A stretch of DNA of 64,000 bases. Source: Streptomyces agglomeratus (GTDB lineage: Bacteria > Actinomycetota > Actinomycetes > Streptomycetales > Streptomycetaceae). A program made the translations under genes and the position numbers. This document shows positions 1 to 7,709 of this stretch, piece after piece. Under the pieces are notes generated by a model. That model searched no databases and was not told where the DNA came from. It saw nothing but the letters and a program-made list of their open reading frames with translations. The stretch covers positions 6,268,501-6,332,500 of the forward strand of contig NZ_MEHJ01000001.1 in NCBI RefSeq assembly GCF_001746415.1. The letters run 5' to 3'. Position 1 is the stretch's first letter. The number at the start of each line of letters is the position of its first letter.

Positions 1-2
1 AC

Positions 3-941
3 GGCACGATGAGGGTGCCGGTTCCCGCCGTACTCGGCCACGAGGGCGCGGGCACCGTCGTGTCCGTGGGGGAGGGCGTCACGCACGTCGCCCCCGGTGA
101 CGCGGTCGCCCTCAACTGGGCTCCGTCCTGCGGCGCTTGCCACCACTGCGGCATCGGCGAGGTGTGGCTGTGCGCCAACGCCCTGTCCGGCACCGGTGAT
201 GTGTACGCCCGTACCGCCGACGGCACCGACCTCCACCCCGGCCTGAACGTCGCCGCGTTCGCCGAGGAGACCGTCGTCGCCGCGAACTGTGTCCTGCCCG
301 TGCCCGACGGCATCCCCCTCACCGACGCCGCGCTGCTCGGCTGCGCGGTCCTCACCGGTTACGGAGCCGTCCACCACAGCGCGCGGGTCCGCGAGGGCGA
401 GTCGGTCGCCGTCTTCGGCGTCGGCGGGGTCGGACTCGCCGTCCTCCAGTCCGCCCGCATCGCCGGGGCCGGGCGGATCGTCGCCGTCGACGTCTCGCCG
501 GAGAAGGAGGAACTGGCGCGGGCCGCCGGAGCCACCGACTTCCTGATCGCCTCCGAGACGACGGCCAGGGAGATCCGCAAGCTCACCGGCGGGCAGGGGG
601 CGGACGTCGCGATCGAGTGCGTGGGCCGGGCCGTCACCATCCGTACGGCCTGGGACTCCACCCGGCGCGGCGGCCGCACCACGGTCGTCGGCATCGGCGG
701 CAAGGACCAGCAGGTCACCTTCAACGCCCTGGAGATCTTCCACTTCGGCCGTACGCTGACGGGCTGCGTGTACGGGAACTCCGACCCGGCGCGCGACCTG
801 CCCGTACTCGCCGGGCACATCCGCGCCGGCCGCCTCGACCTGGGCAGCATGGTCACGGAAAAGATCGGGCTCGACGGCATTCCCGCCGCCTTCGACAACA
901 TGATCGCGGGCAAGGGCGGTCGCGCGCTGGTCGTCTTCTAA
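3..941 (+). CDS. Zinc-dependent alcohol dehydrogenase, 5' end outside window
   Basis: Medium-chain, zinc- and NAD(P)-dependent alcohol dehydrogenase. The frame is open to the left edge, and the visible protein starts at the catalytic-zinc segment (VLGHEGAG), so the N-terminal CxxCHTD part lies upstream. The structural zinc motif C-x2-C-x2-C-x7-C (CGACHHCGIGEVWLC) and the Rossmann motif GVGGVGLAV are intact. It resembles class III or mycothiol-type dehydrogenases, like the gene at 40736, but the substrate cannot be told. The methionine at position 9 is probably internal. Confidence 0.9.
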   Translation, partial: GTMRVPVPAVLGHEGAGTVVSVGEGVTHVAPGDAVALNWAPSCGACHHCGIGEVWLCANALSGTGDVYARTADGTDLHPGLNVAAFAEETVVAANCVLPVPDGIPLTDAALLGCAVLTGYGAVHHSARVREGESVAVFGVGGVGLAVLQSARIAGAGRIVAVDVSPEKEELARAAGATDFLIASETTAREIRKLTGGQGADVAIECVGRAVTIRTAWDSTRRGGRTTVVGIGGKDQQVTFNALEIFHFGRTLTGCVYGNSDPARDLPVLAGHIRAGRLDLGSMVTEKIGLDGIPAAFDNMIAGKGGRALVVF

Positions 942-973
942 CGCCTTCCCGGGGCGATTCACGCCCCACCCCG

Positions 974-1005
974 GCACCCCGGCCGCCCCTGCGCGGCCGG
1001 GGTGC
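974..1005. terminator. Hairpin terminator after the alcohol dehydrogenase
   Basis: A perfect 13-bp GC-rich stem (GCACCCCGGCCGC) with a 6-nt loop lies 32 nt after the stop codon. There is no U-tract, as is usual for Streptomyces. It separates the dehydrogenase from the transporter. Confidence 0.7.
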
Positions 1006-1174
1006 TCGTGCTGCCCGCGGACGGGTCGCGGCGGGGACGGGCGAGGCGGCGGGAAAGTCGCGGCCCCGGACCCGTTGACCTCCGTACCATCCGGTCGGTA
1101 CGGTCCCGGCACGTCTCGGAGCCACCCCCCTCTCGTCCCCCTCCCCGCCCCGCACCCACCGGAGTGTGCACCGC

Positions 1175-2548
1175 ATGGACACGGCATCTTCCCCGCTCAC
1201 GGGCACCACGGCAGCCACGCCGGACGACCGCAACCGGCGCAAGGTGGCAACCGCCGCCGCCCTCGCCTCGGCCGTCGAGTGGTACGACTACTTCGTCTTC
1301 GGCATCGCCGCGGCCCTCGTGCTCGGCGACCTGTACTTCCCGTCCGGCAGCTCGTCGGCGGGCGTGCTCGCCGCCTTCGCGACCTTCGCCGTCGGCTTCC
1401 TCGCCCGCCCCGTCGGCGGTGTCATCGCCGGCCACTTCGGCGACAAGCACGGCCGCAAGCCGATGCTGGTCCTGGCCCTGACGCTGATGGGCCTGGCCAC
1501 CACCGGCATCGGCCTCCTGCCGACGTACGAGACCATCGGCATCGCCGCACCCGTCCTGCTCGTCCTGCTCCGCGTCATGCAGGGCATCGCCGTCGGCGCC
1601 CAGTGGGGCGGCGCGATGCTGATGGCCACGGAGTACGCCCCCGAGGGCAAGCGCGGCCTGTACGGAAGCCTGGTGCAGCTGGGCGTTCCCATCGGCGTCG
1701 TCACGGCGAACACCGTCTTCCTCGTCGCGGGCGCCACGACCAGCGAGAGCGCGTTCGCGTCCTGGGGCTGGCGGGTGCCGTTCTTCGTCGGCGTGCTGGT
1801 GCTGGTGCTCGCCTGGTACATCCACACACGGGTCGAGGAGACCCCGGCCTTCCGGGAGGCCGAGCAGGCGCTGGCGGAGCAGGAGAAGGGCGCGGCGCGC
1901 TCACCACTGCGTACGATCCTGACCAAGCACCTCGGCACGGTCTTCCTCGCGGGCGGGTCGTTCGCCGTCAACACCGCGACCTTCTACATCATCATCACCG
2001 GGGTGCTGGACTACGCGACCCGCGAACTGGAGATGGAACGCAGCGCGGTCCTCGCCGTCTCCCTGTGCGTCAGCCTCACCCAGCTCGTCCTGATCCCCGC
2101 CTCGGCGGCGCTCTCCGACCGCATCGGCCGGCTGCGCATCTACGCACTGGGCGCGGTGGGGCTGCTGGTGTGGGCGGTGCCGATGTTCCTGCTGATCGAC
2201 ACGAAGTCGCTGCTGTGGCTGGCGGTCGGCACGTTCGTGACCAGCTGCTTCCTGAGCATCATGTACGGGCCGCAGGCGGCGCTGTTCGCCGAGCTGTTCA
2301 CCGCGGAGATGCGGTACACGGGGGCGTCGCTGGGCTACCAGATCGCGGCGGTCTTCGGCGGCGGCCTGGCGCCGTTCATGATGGTGCTGCTGCTCGAGGC
2401 GACCGGCACGTCGATGGCGGTGTCGGCGTACATCATCGGGCTGGCTGTCATCGCCCTGGTCTCGATCAAGATCCTGGCCAACCGGGCGGCGGCGGCCGAG
2501 GCCGCTCCGGCCGAGGCGGCGCACGCCGAGGCGCCGGCCGGGTCCTGA
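1175..2548 (+). CDS. MFS transporter, metabolite:H+ symporter (MHS) family
   Basis: Twelve-helix major facilitator of 457 residues. The MHS signature is clear near the N-terminus: VEWYDYFVFG, then ARPVGGVIAGHFGDKHGRKP, the family's loop 2-3 motif. Members import organic acids, betaines or shikimate with protons; the substrate here cannot be assigned. ATG 1175 is chosen because GGAG at 1161-1164 lies 10 nt upstream; a GTG at 1166 would overlap that site. The C-terminus is Ala/Glu-rich. The gene stands alone between two hairpin terminators. Confidence 0.9.
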   Translation: MDTASSPLTGTTAATPDDRNRRKVATAAALASAVEWYDYFVFGIAAALVLGDLYFPSGSSSAGVLAAFATFAVGFLARPVGGVIAGHFGDKHGRKPMLVLALTLMGLATTGIGLLPTYETIGIAAPVLLVLLRVMQGIAVGAQWGGAMLMATEYAPEGKRGLYGSLVQLGVPIGVVTANTVFLVAGATTSESAFASWGWRVPFFVGVLVLVLAWYIHTRVEETPAFREAEQALAEQEKGAARSPLRTILTKHLGTVFLAGGSFAVNTATFYIIITGVLDYATRELEMERSAVLAVSLCVSLTQLVLIPASAALSDRIGRLRIYALGAVGLLVWAVPMFLLIDTKSLLWLAVGTFVTSCFLSIMYGPQAALFAELFTAEMRYTGASLGYQIAAVFGGGLAPFMMVLLLEATGTSMAVSAYIIGLAVIALVSIKILANRAAAAEAAPAEAAHAEAPAGS

Positions 2549-2566
2549 CCCCGCCTCGGGCCTTCC

Positions 2567-2610
2567 GGGCCGCCGGCTGGGCGGGAACCTTCCCGCTCAG
2601 CCGGCGGCCC
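2567..2610. terminator. Bidirectional terminator between convergent genes
   Basis: Long hairpin: GGGCCGCCGGCTG pairs with CAGCCGGCGGCCC. An inner GCGGGAA/TTCCCGC stem continues it across a G/T mismatch. It lies between the MFS gene (+) and the PEP mutase-family gene (-) and can serve both. Confidence 0.8.
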
Positions 2611-2682
2611 GCGGCCCGTGCGGCGTGGGAGCGGCGGGAGCCCGGGGCGGGCGCAGTGCCCGTGCCCGCCCTCCCGGCTCCG

Positions 2683-3483
2683 TCACATCCGGTACGCGTC
2701 CGCCCAGCCGTCGGCCACCGCGTACGCCACCACGCCCCCGGCGTCCGCGTCCCCCTCGCCGCGGGCCACCGCGCCGGCCAGGTCCACCGCGTGCTGAACA
2801 GCCGCCCGGAACAGGAGCGATCCCGTGCTCACCCTGGCCACCCCCAGCTCCGCCAGACGCGCGACCGTCAGCCGGCCGGGCGCGTACAGGATGTTCAGCG
2901 GCGCCCTGTACTCCGCCGTCAGGGCCGCGATCACCGGCTCGTCCTGCAATCCGGGTACGAACAAGCCGTCCGCGCCCGCCTCCTGGTAGGCGGTCAGCCG
3001 CCGCGCCGTCTCGCCGGTATGGCCCGGCAGCCAGTACGTGTCCGTGCGCGCGTTGACGAACAGCGTCGGCGCGGCCTCCTTCATGGCACCGATCAGTTCC
3101 CGCTGGAGGGGCAGCGGCGCGAGGGTGCCGTCCGGGCGGCCGTCCTCGATGTTCACCCCGGCCACTCCCGCCCGTACGAGATCCGCCGCGAGCGCCGCGA
3201 TCGAGTCCGCGTCCGCGCCGAAGCCGCCCTCGATGTCCACGGTGACGGGGACCGGAAGCCGCGCGAGCCCGCGCCCGAGGCGGAGCGTCTCTTCCCGTGC
3301 CGTGCCGGTCGCGTCCGGTTTGCCGGCGGCCGAGGCGACGCCGAGGCTGGTCGTACCGATGGCGGCGAAACCGGCCGCGGCGAGTGCGGCGGCGGAGGCG
3401 TGGTCCCAGGCGTTGGGGAGGACGAGCGGGGTCCCGGGCCGGTGGTGCAGGTCGCGGAACGCGTCGTACCGGTGCTGGTTCAC
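2683..3483 (-). CDS. Isocitrate lyase/PEP mutase family protein
   Basis: TIM-barrel protein of 266 residues, in the ICL/PEP mutase superfamily, which makes or breaks C-C or C-P bonds next to a carboxylate using Mg2+. Visible motifs are PNAWDHASA (about 23-31), the metal-binding DIEGGFG (83-89) and NIEDG (111-115). The KKCGH loop of true isocitrate lyases is absent. It is closest to the widespread phosphonomutase/oxaloacetate-decarboxylase-like group, whose substrates are mostly unknown. GTG 3483 is chosen because it overlaps the upstream P450-like stop as GTGA and has GGAGG 10 nt upstream. Translational coupling suggests a joint role. Confidence 0.85.
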   Translation of the reverse strand: MNQHRYDAFRDLHHRPGTPLVLPNAWDHASAAALAAAGFAAIGTTSLGVASAAGKPDATGTAREETLRLGRGLARLPVPVTVDIEGGFGADADSIAALAADLVRAGVAGVNIEDGRPDGTLAPLPLQRELIGAMKEAAPTLFVNARTDTYWLPGHTGETARRLTAYQEAGADGLFVPGLQDEPVIAALTAEYRAPLNILYAPGRLTVARLAELGVARVSTGSLLFRAAVQHAVDLAGAVARGEGDADAGGVVAYAVADGWADAYRM

Positions 3484-4247
3484 GAGCGGTTGTCCTCCAG
3501 GAGTACGTCGAGCACGCCGCAGGCCAGGGCCAGGGCGTGCCGTGATCCGGGGCACGGGCGGATGCCGTGGCCGAAGGGGGCGTCGGCGGACGCCAGGTCC
3601 ACGGGAACGTCGCTGCCCTTGGGCACGGGCCGGCCGTCCAGCGCGGCTCCGGCGGCGGCGACGCGCCGCGTGCGGCGCACGGGCGGGGCCAGGCGCAGGG
3701 TGTCGGCCACCAAGTCATCGACGGGGAGGCCGGTTCGGCGCTCGGCCGCCCGGGCGAGGGCGTTGACGATCAGTGCGGCGGTGGCGTCGCAGGTCTGCAC
3801 GAGAAGCCCGATCCGGTTCGCGACGCTCTCGGGCCCGCCGTCCGGGAGCAGGCCGGCCAGGGTGCGTACGCCCTGGTCGGCGCGTGCCGTCAGCTCCGGT
3901 GCCGCGCCGGGTTGGTACGCCGCCGCCACCGCACGCGTCGCGGCGACGACCTCCCCGCGCGCCCCGAGCGCGGCGCCCAGGACGGCCACCGGTACATAGG
4001 GCGCCGCGTCCGGGGCGGCTGTCCGGGTCAGAACCCTGGCGGCTTCCCGCAGGGCGGCGGGGTCGAGGCGCGCCAACTCGCCCTCGGCCAGGGCCCGGCG
4101 ACGGGTGTGCGCGGCGCCGTTGCTGAAGCGGGCCACGCTTGCGCGCAGCCAGCGCATGGTGCCGGGCGCGCCGCCGGAGGGCGCTCGCGGCACGAGGAAC
4201 CGGGGGTCGCGGAGCACGGCGCGGGCGTCCGGGGTGGATGTCGTCAT
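3480..4247 (-). CDS. Short cytochrome P450-like protein
   Basis: Protein of 255 residues, against about 400 for a normal bacterial P450. The heme loop is intact (FGHGIRPCPG, Cys232) and a C-helix-like segment (RASVARFSNGAAHTRRR, about 35-51) is recognisable. An I-helix-like stretch sits near 148-163, but substrate-recognition regions are missing. The K-helix ExxR motif reads DTLR (182-185), so its nearly invariant Glu is Asp. It may bind heme without being a normal monooxygenase. ATG 4247 begins 115 nt from the insertion sequence, which may have displaced its promoter. It is coupled by a 4-nt overlap to the gene downstream. Confidence 0.75.
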   Translation of the reverse strand: MTTSTPDARAVLRDPRFLVPRAPSGGAPGTMRWLRASVARFSNGAAHTRRRALAEGELARLDPAALREAARVLTRTAAPDAAPYVPVAVLGAALGARGEVVAATRAVAAAYQPGAAPELTARADQGVRTLAGLLPDGGPESVANRIGLLVQTCDATAALIVNALARAAERRTGLPVDDLVADTLRLAPPVRRTRRVAAAGAALDGRPVPKGSDVPVDLASADAPFGHGIRPCPGSRHALALACGVLDVLLEDNRS

Positions 4248-4367
4248 GCCCCTGAAGGTAGGGCCGTGACCGTTCGGCGCGCGCCGAACTGTGCTGGAGC
4301 GGGTCCGCCGCACGGGACGAGGGGCGCGGCACGTGAACGGGCGGCGCGTCGGCCGCGCCGTACTAGA

Positions 4368-4383
4368 CCCGTACTTCGCGGGT
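4368..4383 (+). repeat. Left terminal inverted repeat of the IS
   Basis: Reads CCCGTACTTCGCGGGT and matches the reverse complement of 6127-6142 with no mismatch. The target duplication ACTAGA precedes it at 4362-4367. Confidence 0.9.
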
Positions 4384-6054
4384 GACCGTTTTTGGTCTGT
4401 GGCCAGCGGGTTTGCGTGATGTCGGTGTCGAGTAGGTCGAGGAGGTGGAGTTGGACGCCGCGGTTGATCTGGACGGTTGGCGGGTCGGTGACGTTGCCGA
4501 TCCGCAGGGTGAGTTCGCCGAGCTGGTAGAGGATCATCCGGCCGGTGGGGCGGACGCGGCGGTTGTCCGGGTAGAGGCCGGGCATGGTCTCGTCGGGGCC
4601 GAGCGCGCGTCTAACCTGCCGCTCAATCAGGCAGAAGACGAGCAGGGCCAGGCAGATGACCTGGATCAGCGCGGCGACGCGCCGGTTGTGCTGCACGAAG
4701 ACCGGTGCCACCGCGAGGGGGCCCTTGAAGTCGTGGTAACGCCGTTCGACGGTGCCCTGGCCCTTGTAATGGATAAGGACGTGGGCCGGGCCGGCTTTCT
4801 CGGCCGGGACGCTGGTGATCGGCGCCCACCAGCCGTCGACGGCTGTTTCGGCTCCCAGTACGTCCTGGTCGAAGTGCCAGGTGAGGCTGGGGGTGCCGTG
4901 CTCGTCGGTGGTGATGTGCCAGCGCAGGCAGGAGGTGACGCGGCGCTTGGTCGCGATGACGCCGATCCTGGCAACGATCTTCTCTCTGGTCTTGTAGTGC
5001 CGTCCGCCCGCCGCGGCGGTGAGCCTGTCGAGGTCTTCGGCGGCTTTGGCCAGTCGTTTGGCCCGGGCAGCCTGCTGGCCGGCCGCGACGGCGGTGGAGT
5101 GGACCAGGATCCGGCGCACGGTCAGCGGCGGATCGCTTTTGCGGCGGCCGGTCAGCGTGTGGGTGTCCTCCAGGACCCGGTAGGTCTCCCGTTCCGCCTC
5201 GGGTTTCCTCTCGTCCCGTCAGGCACCCGGTCGACGGGCTCGCCCCGCTGAGGATCCAGGACCGCGTAGACCTCGTCCTTGATCTGCGCGGCTGGGACGG
5301 GCGCGACGAACTCCACCCCGGCCTCAAGCAGGGCGGTGATGTTGGAGTAGGACACCAGCTTGGAGTCGGCGACCATCAAGAACTCGCGGGTGCCGGCCAT
5401 CGCTTTGAGGTCGTTCATCGCGCCGACGACCTGACGGACCTCGGCGGCGGCGCCGTCGAAGACCCGGGAGTGCACGGGGATCCCGCCGTCGGCCGTCACC
5501 GCGAGCCCGGTCTGGATCTGCTTCAGGTCCAGCCGCCGGTCCTTGGGATGCCCGTTGCAGGCGATCAGCGGGTACTGCTCGTCCTGGTCCTGGGCGGGGA
5601 AGGCGCCGTGGACGGACATGCTGGTCATGTCCCAGTGCAGCCGCGAGACGTCGATCCCGAACTCGGTGATCGCCCGCGCGCCGACGGTGCCGGCGGCGAC
5701 TTCCAGCTTCGGGGCGATCGCGTCCAGCGCACGGGCCAGGCGATCGTCGTTGAGGAGGTCTGGTGTGATGCCGAAGACCTCCTCCACCGCCCAGGTGCGG
5801 GCCCAGTCCCCGACGCGCACCAGCGGTGCGGGCGAGGTCAGCCGGTTGGCCACCAGCGCCTCGATGACCTGCCCGTGCGTCAGATGCGCGCTCGCGCCGC
5901 CTGGACACACCTCGTCGACGATCCCGGCCACGTCCAGCCGGCGCAGAAACTCGGCAGCGACAGGCAGAGCGCCCAGACGCTTTTCCACCACGGACGTCAC
6001 CACCACTTCAAGGCGCTGACGCTCAGATCGTGGCCGCGGGGACCGGGAAGTCAT
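4368..6054 (-). pseudogene. IS1634/IS4-family transposase, frameshifted
   Basis: DDE transposase in two frames. The first part (from ATG 6054) has the early catalytic segments, including HWDMTSMSVHG and FLMVADSKLVS. After VDRVPDG, near 5207-5215, the frame shifts, and the family sequence resumes as ERKPEAERETYRVLEDTHTL. It continues into VRRILVHSTAVAAG and the C-terminal HYKGQGTVERRYHDFKGPL, which should carry the catalytic Glu. A single-base indel restores one open frame. The second frame has no stop before the left end of the IS and reads out into flanking DNA. The IS is probably immobile unless complemented in trans; programmed frameshifting is possible, but no slippery heptamer is evident. 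Confidence 0.85.
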
Positions 6055-6106
6055 CGACACATCCGGACCAACGCCCTGCGACCGGCCCGGGACACTCCCG
6101 GACCGG

Positions 6107-6937
6107 TCACACCATACGAATCAACGACCCGCGAAGTACGGGACTAGAGGCCCAGCGCCCGCGTCTCGACATCCAGGACCTCCCGAGCGCCCGTGCCCCC
6201 TCCCGCGTCACCTTCACCGCCCGCTGCGAGCCGATGCGTACGCACCATCCCGCGTCCAGCGCGTGACGGCACAGCGCCGCCCCGGCCGTCCCCGCCAGGT
6301 GCGGCCGGCGCTCGGTCCAGTCGAGGCAGGAACGGACCAACGGGCGCCGACCCGTGTGCGCGAGGGAGATGCCCAGCGCGCCGAACCAGTCCAGCCCCGC
6401 TTCCGTGAGCGCGAACCCGGCGTCCTGGACCAGCAGACCCCGGACCGTCATCGCGTCCGCGATCACGACGGCGACCCGTCCGGCGAGGTGGTCGTAACAC
6501 GTGCGGCCCCGCGCCATCGCGCTGCTCGCGCTCGCGGCCCGCAGCGAGCGCGGCGCGTCGCCCTGCCCGTCTCCCGGCAGTGCCACCCGCCCCGCGAGGT
6601 CCTCGACCAGGTGGGCGGCGGCCGGGTCCGCGAGACGGACGTACCGGTGCCTGCCCTGCCGCTCCTCGGTGAGCAGGCCGCCCGCGACCAGCTTGCCGAG
6701 GTGCTCGCTCGCGGTGGAAGCGGCCACCCCCGCGTGACGCGCCAGTTCACCGGCCGTCCAGGCCCGCCCGTCGAGCAGCGCCAGGCAGAAGGAGGCCCGC
6801 GTCTCGTCCGCGAGGAGCGTGGCCAGGGCGGCGAGCCGCCCGGCGGGGGACACGGACACGGTGGCCGCGGACCCGGGTGTCGCGGGGGCCGGAGACGCGG
6901 AAGCCACCGGGGACGCGGCGGAGTGTACGGAGTTCAT
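6107..6937 (-). CDS. ArsR-family winged-helix regulator, 3' end altered at the IS junction
   Basis: N-terminal ArsR helix-turn-helix (about 30-110: LADETRASFCLALLDGRAWTAGE, then STASEHLGKLVAGGLLTEERQGRHRYVRL), followed by a longer C-terminal domain of the kind seen in many Streptomyces ArsR proteins. The annotated frame runs through the target site into the right end of the IS and stops at 6107. One frame over, the sequence ends naturally as EVLDVETRALGL with a TAG at 6144-6146 inside the target duplication, so a 1-nt deletion near 6181-6187 may be present. No metal-binding CVC motif is seen. It starts 14 nt after the TetR gene upstream, probably in one transcript. Confidence 0.75.
   Translation of the reverse strand: MNSVHSAASPVASASPAPATPGSAATVSVSPAGRLAALATLLADETRASFCLALLDGRAWTAGELARHAGVAASTASEHLGKLVAGGLLTEERQGRHRYVRLADPAAAHLVEDLAGRVALPGDGQGDAPRSLRAASASSAMARGRTCYDHLAGRVAVVIADAMTVRGLLVQDAGFALTEAGLDWFGALGISLAHTGRRPLVRSCLDWTERRPHLAGTAGAALCRHALDAGWCVRIGSQRAVKVTREGARALGRSWMSRRGRWASSPVLRGSLIRMV
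6127..6142 (-). repeat. Right terminal inverted repeat of the IS
   Basis: Exact inverted copy of 4368-4383. The second copy of ACTAGA follows at 6143-6148. The repeat is itself partly palindromic (CCCG...CGGG). Confidence 0.9.
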
Positions 6938-6951
6938 GGTGTCAGGATGCG

Positions 6952-7638
6952 TCAGCGGCCCTTCGGCGTCCGCCGAACCGTCCCCGGCCGCTCCTTGGCG
7001 GGTGAGAGTTGCTCGTACTGCAACGCCAGACCCTCGATCAGCGCCCGCAGCCCCGTCTCGAACGCGCCCTCGTCGACCTTCTGCCGCCGCTCCGCGAGGA
7101 GATGCGCCTGGCCCAGGTGCGGATAGTCCTCCGGGTCGTACGCCGTCTCGTCGTCGACGAAGCCGCTCGCGAACGAGCCGAGCGCCGAGCCGGTGATGAA
7201 GTACCGCATCAGCGCGCCGATGTACGTCGCCTGGGCGGGCGGCCACCCGGCCCGGACCATCGCCCCGAACACGGCGTCGGCCACCCGCAGGCCGGCCGGG
7301 CGCCGGCCGGGGCCGCGGGCGAGCACCGGAACGATGTTGGGGTGCTCGGTGAGGGCCGCGCGGTAGGAGACGGCGTAATCGTGCAGCGCGGTCCGCCAGT
7401 CGCGGCCGTCCGCCGGGTCGAACATCGACAGATCGACCTTGGCGCTCACCCCGTCGGCGACCGCGTCGAGGATCTCGTCCTTGTTGCGGAAGTGGTTGTA
7501 GAGCGACGGTCCGCTGACCCCGAGCTCTGCCGCGAGCCGGCGCGTGGAGACGGCGCCGAGCCCTTCGGAGTCCACGAGCGCACTCGCCGCGCCGACGATG
7601 CGGTCACGGCTGAGGAGGGGCTTGCGCGGTCGGGCCAT
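6952..7638 (-). CDS. TetR-family regulator
   Basis: Regulator of 228 residues. The N-terminal helix-turn-helix is standard (RDRIVGAASALVDSEG, then SGPSLYNHFRNKDEILDAV), and a TetR C-terminal ligand domain follows. It is divergent from the acyl-CoA dehydrogenase gene with a 71-nt gap that holds a 5-1-5 palindrome, so it probably represses itself and that enzyme. ATG 7638 fits family N-termini (MARPRKP); an ATG at 7656 is also in frame and no strong ribosome site decides. The ArsR gene follows after 14 nt. Confidence 0.85.
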   Translation of the reverse strand: MARPRKPLLSRDRIVGAASALVDSEGLGAVSTRRLAAELGVSGPSLYNHFRNKDEILDAVADGVSAKVDLSMFDPADGRDWRTALHDYAVSYRAALTEHPNIVPVLARGPGRRPAGLRVADAVFGAMVRAGWPPAQATYIGALMRYFITGSALGSFASGFVDDETAYDPEDYPHLGQAHLLAERRQKVDEGAFETGLRALIEGLALQYEQLSPAKERPGTVRRTPKGR

Positions 7639-7669
7639 GCGGCACATAGTAGGCATGCCAGCCAGAAAC

Positions 7670-7680
7670 TAGCAGTGCTA
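7670..7680. promoter_or_regulatory. Putative TetR operator TAGCA-G-TGCTA
   Basis: Perfect 5-bp inverted repeat around one base, in an AT-rich patch between the divergent TetR gene and the acyl-CoA dehydrogenase gene. It starts 30 nt before the dehydrogenase ATG. Assignment is by position and symmetry only. Confidence 0.45.
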
Positions 7681-7709
7681 ATTAACCGGGATACGAGTGG
7701 GGTGCCGGG

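Larger units (their letters stand above)
4368..6142 (-). mobile_element. IS1634-like insertion sequence, 1775 bp
   Basis: The element is bounded by perfect 16-bp terminal inverted repeats (CCCGTACTTCGCGGGT). It is flanked by a direct 6-bp duplication, ACTAGA, at 4362-4367 and 6143-6148. It carries one transposase on the minus strand, split by a frameshift. The clean ends and target duplication point to fairly recent transposition. The target contains CTAG, rare in high-GC DNA. The element lies between the P450-like gene and the 3' end of an ArsR gene. Confidence 0.9.

Noticed and set aside
1075..3999. Very long open frame (about 970 codons) overlapping the MFS gene
   Set aside because: It is Arg/Pro/Gly-rich, lies over real genes in other frames and on the opposite strand, and has no family motifs. 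It is a GC-bias shadow.
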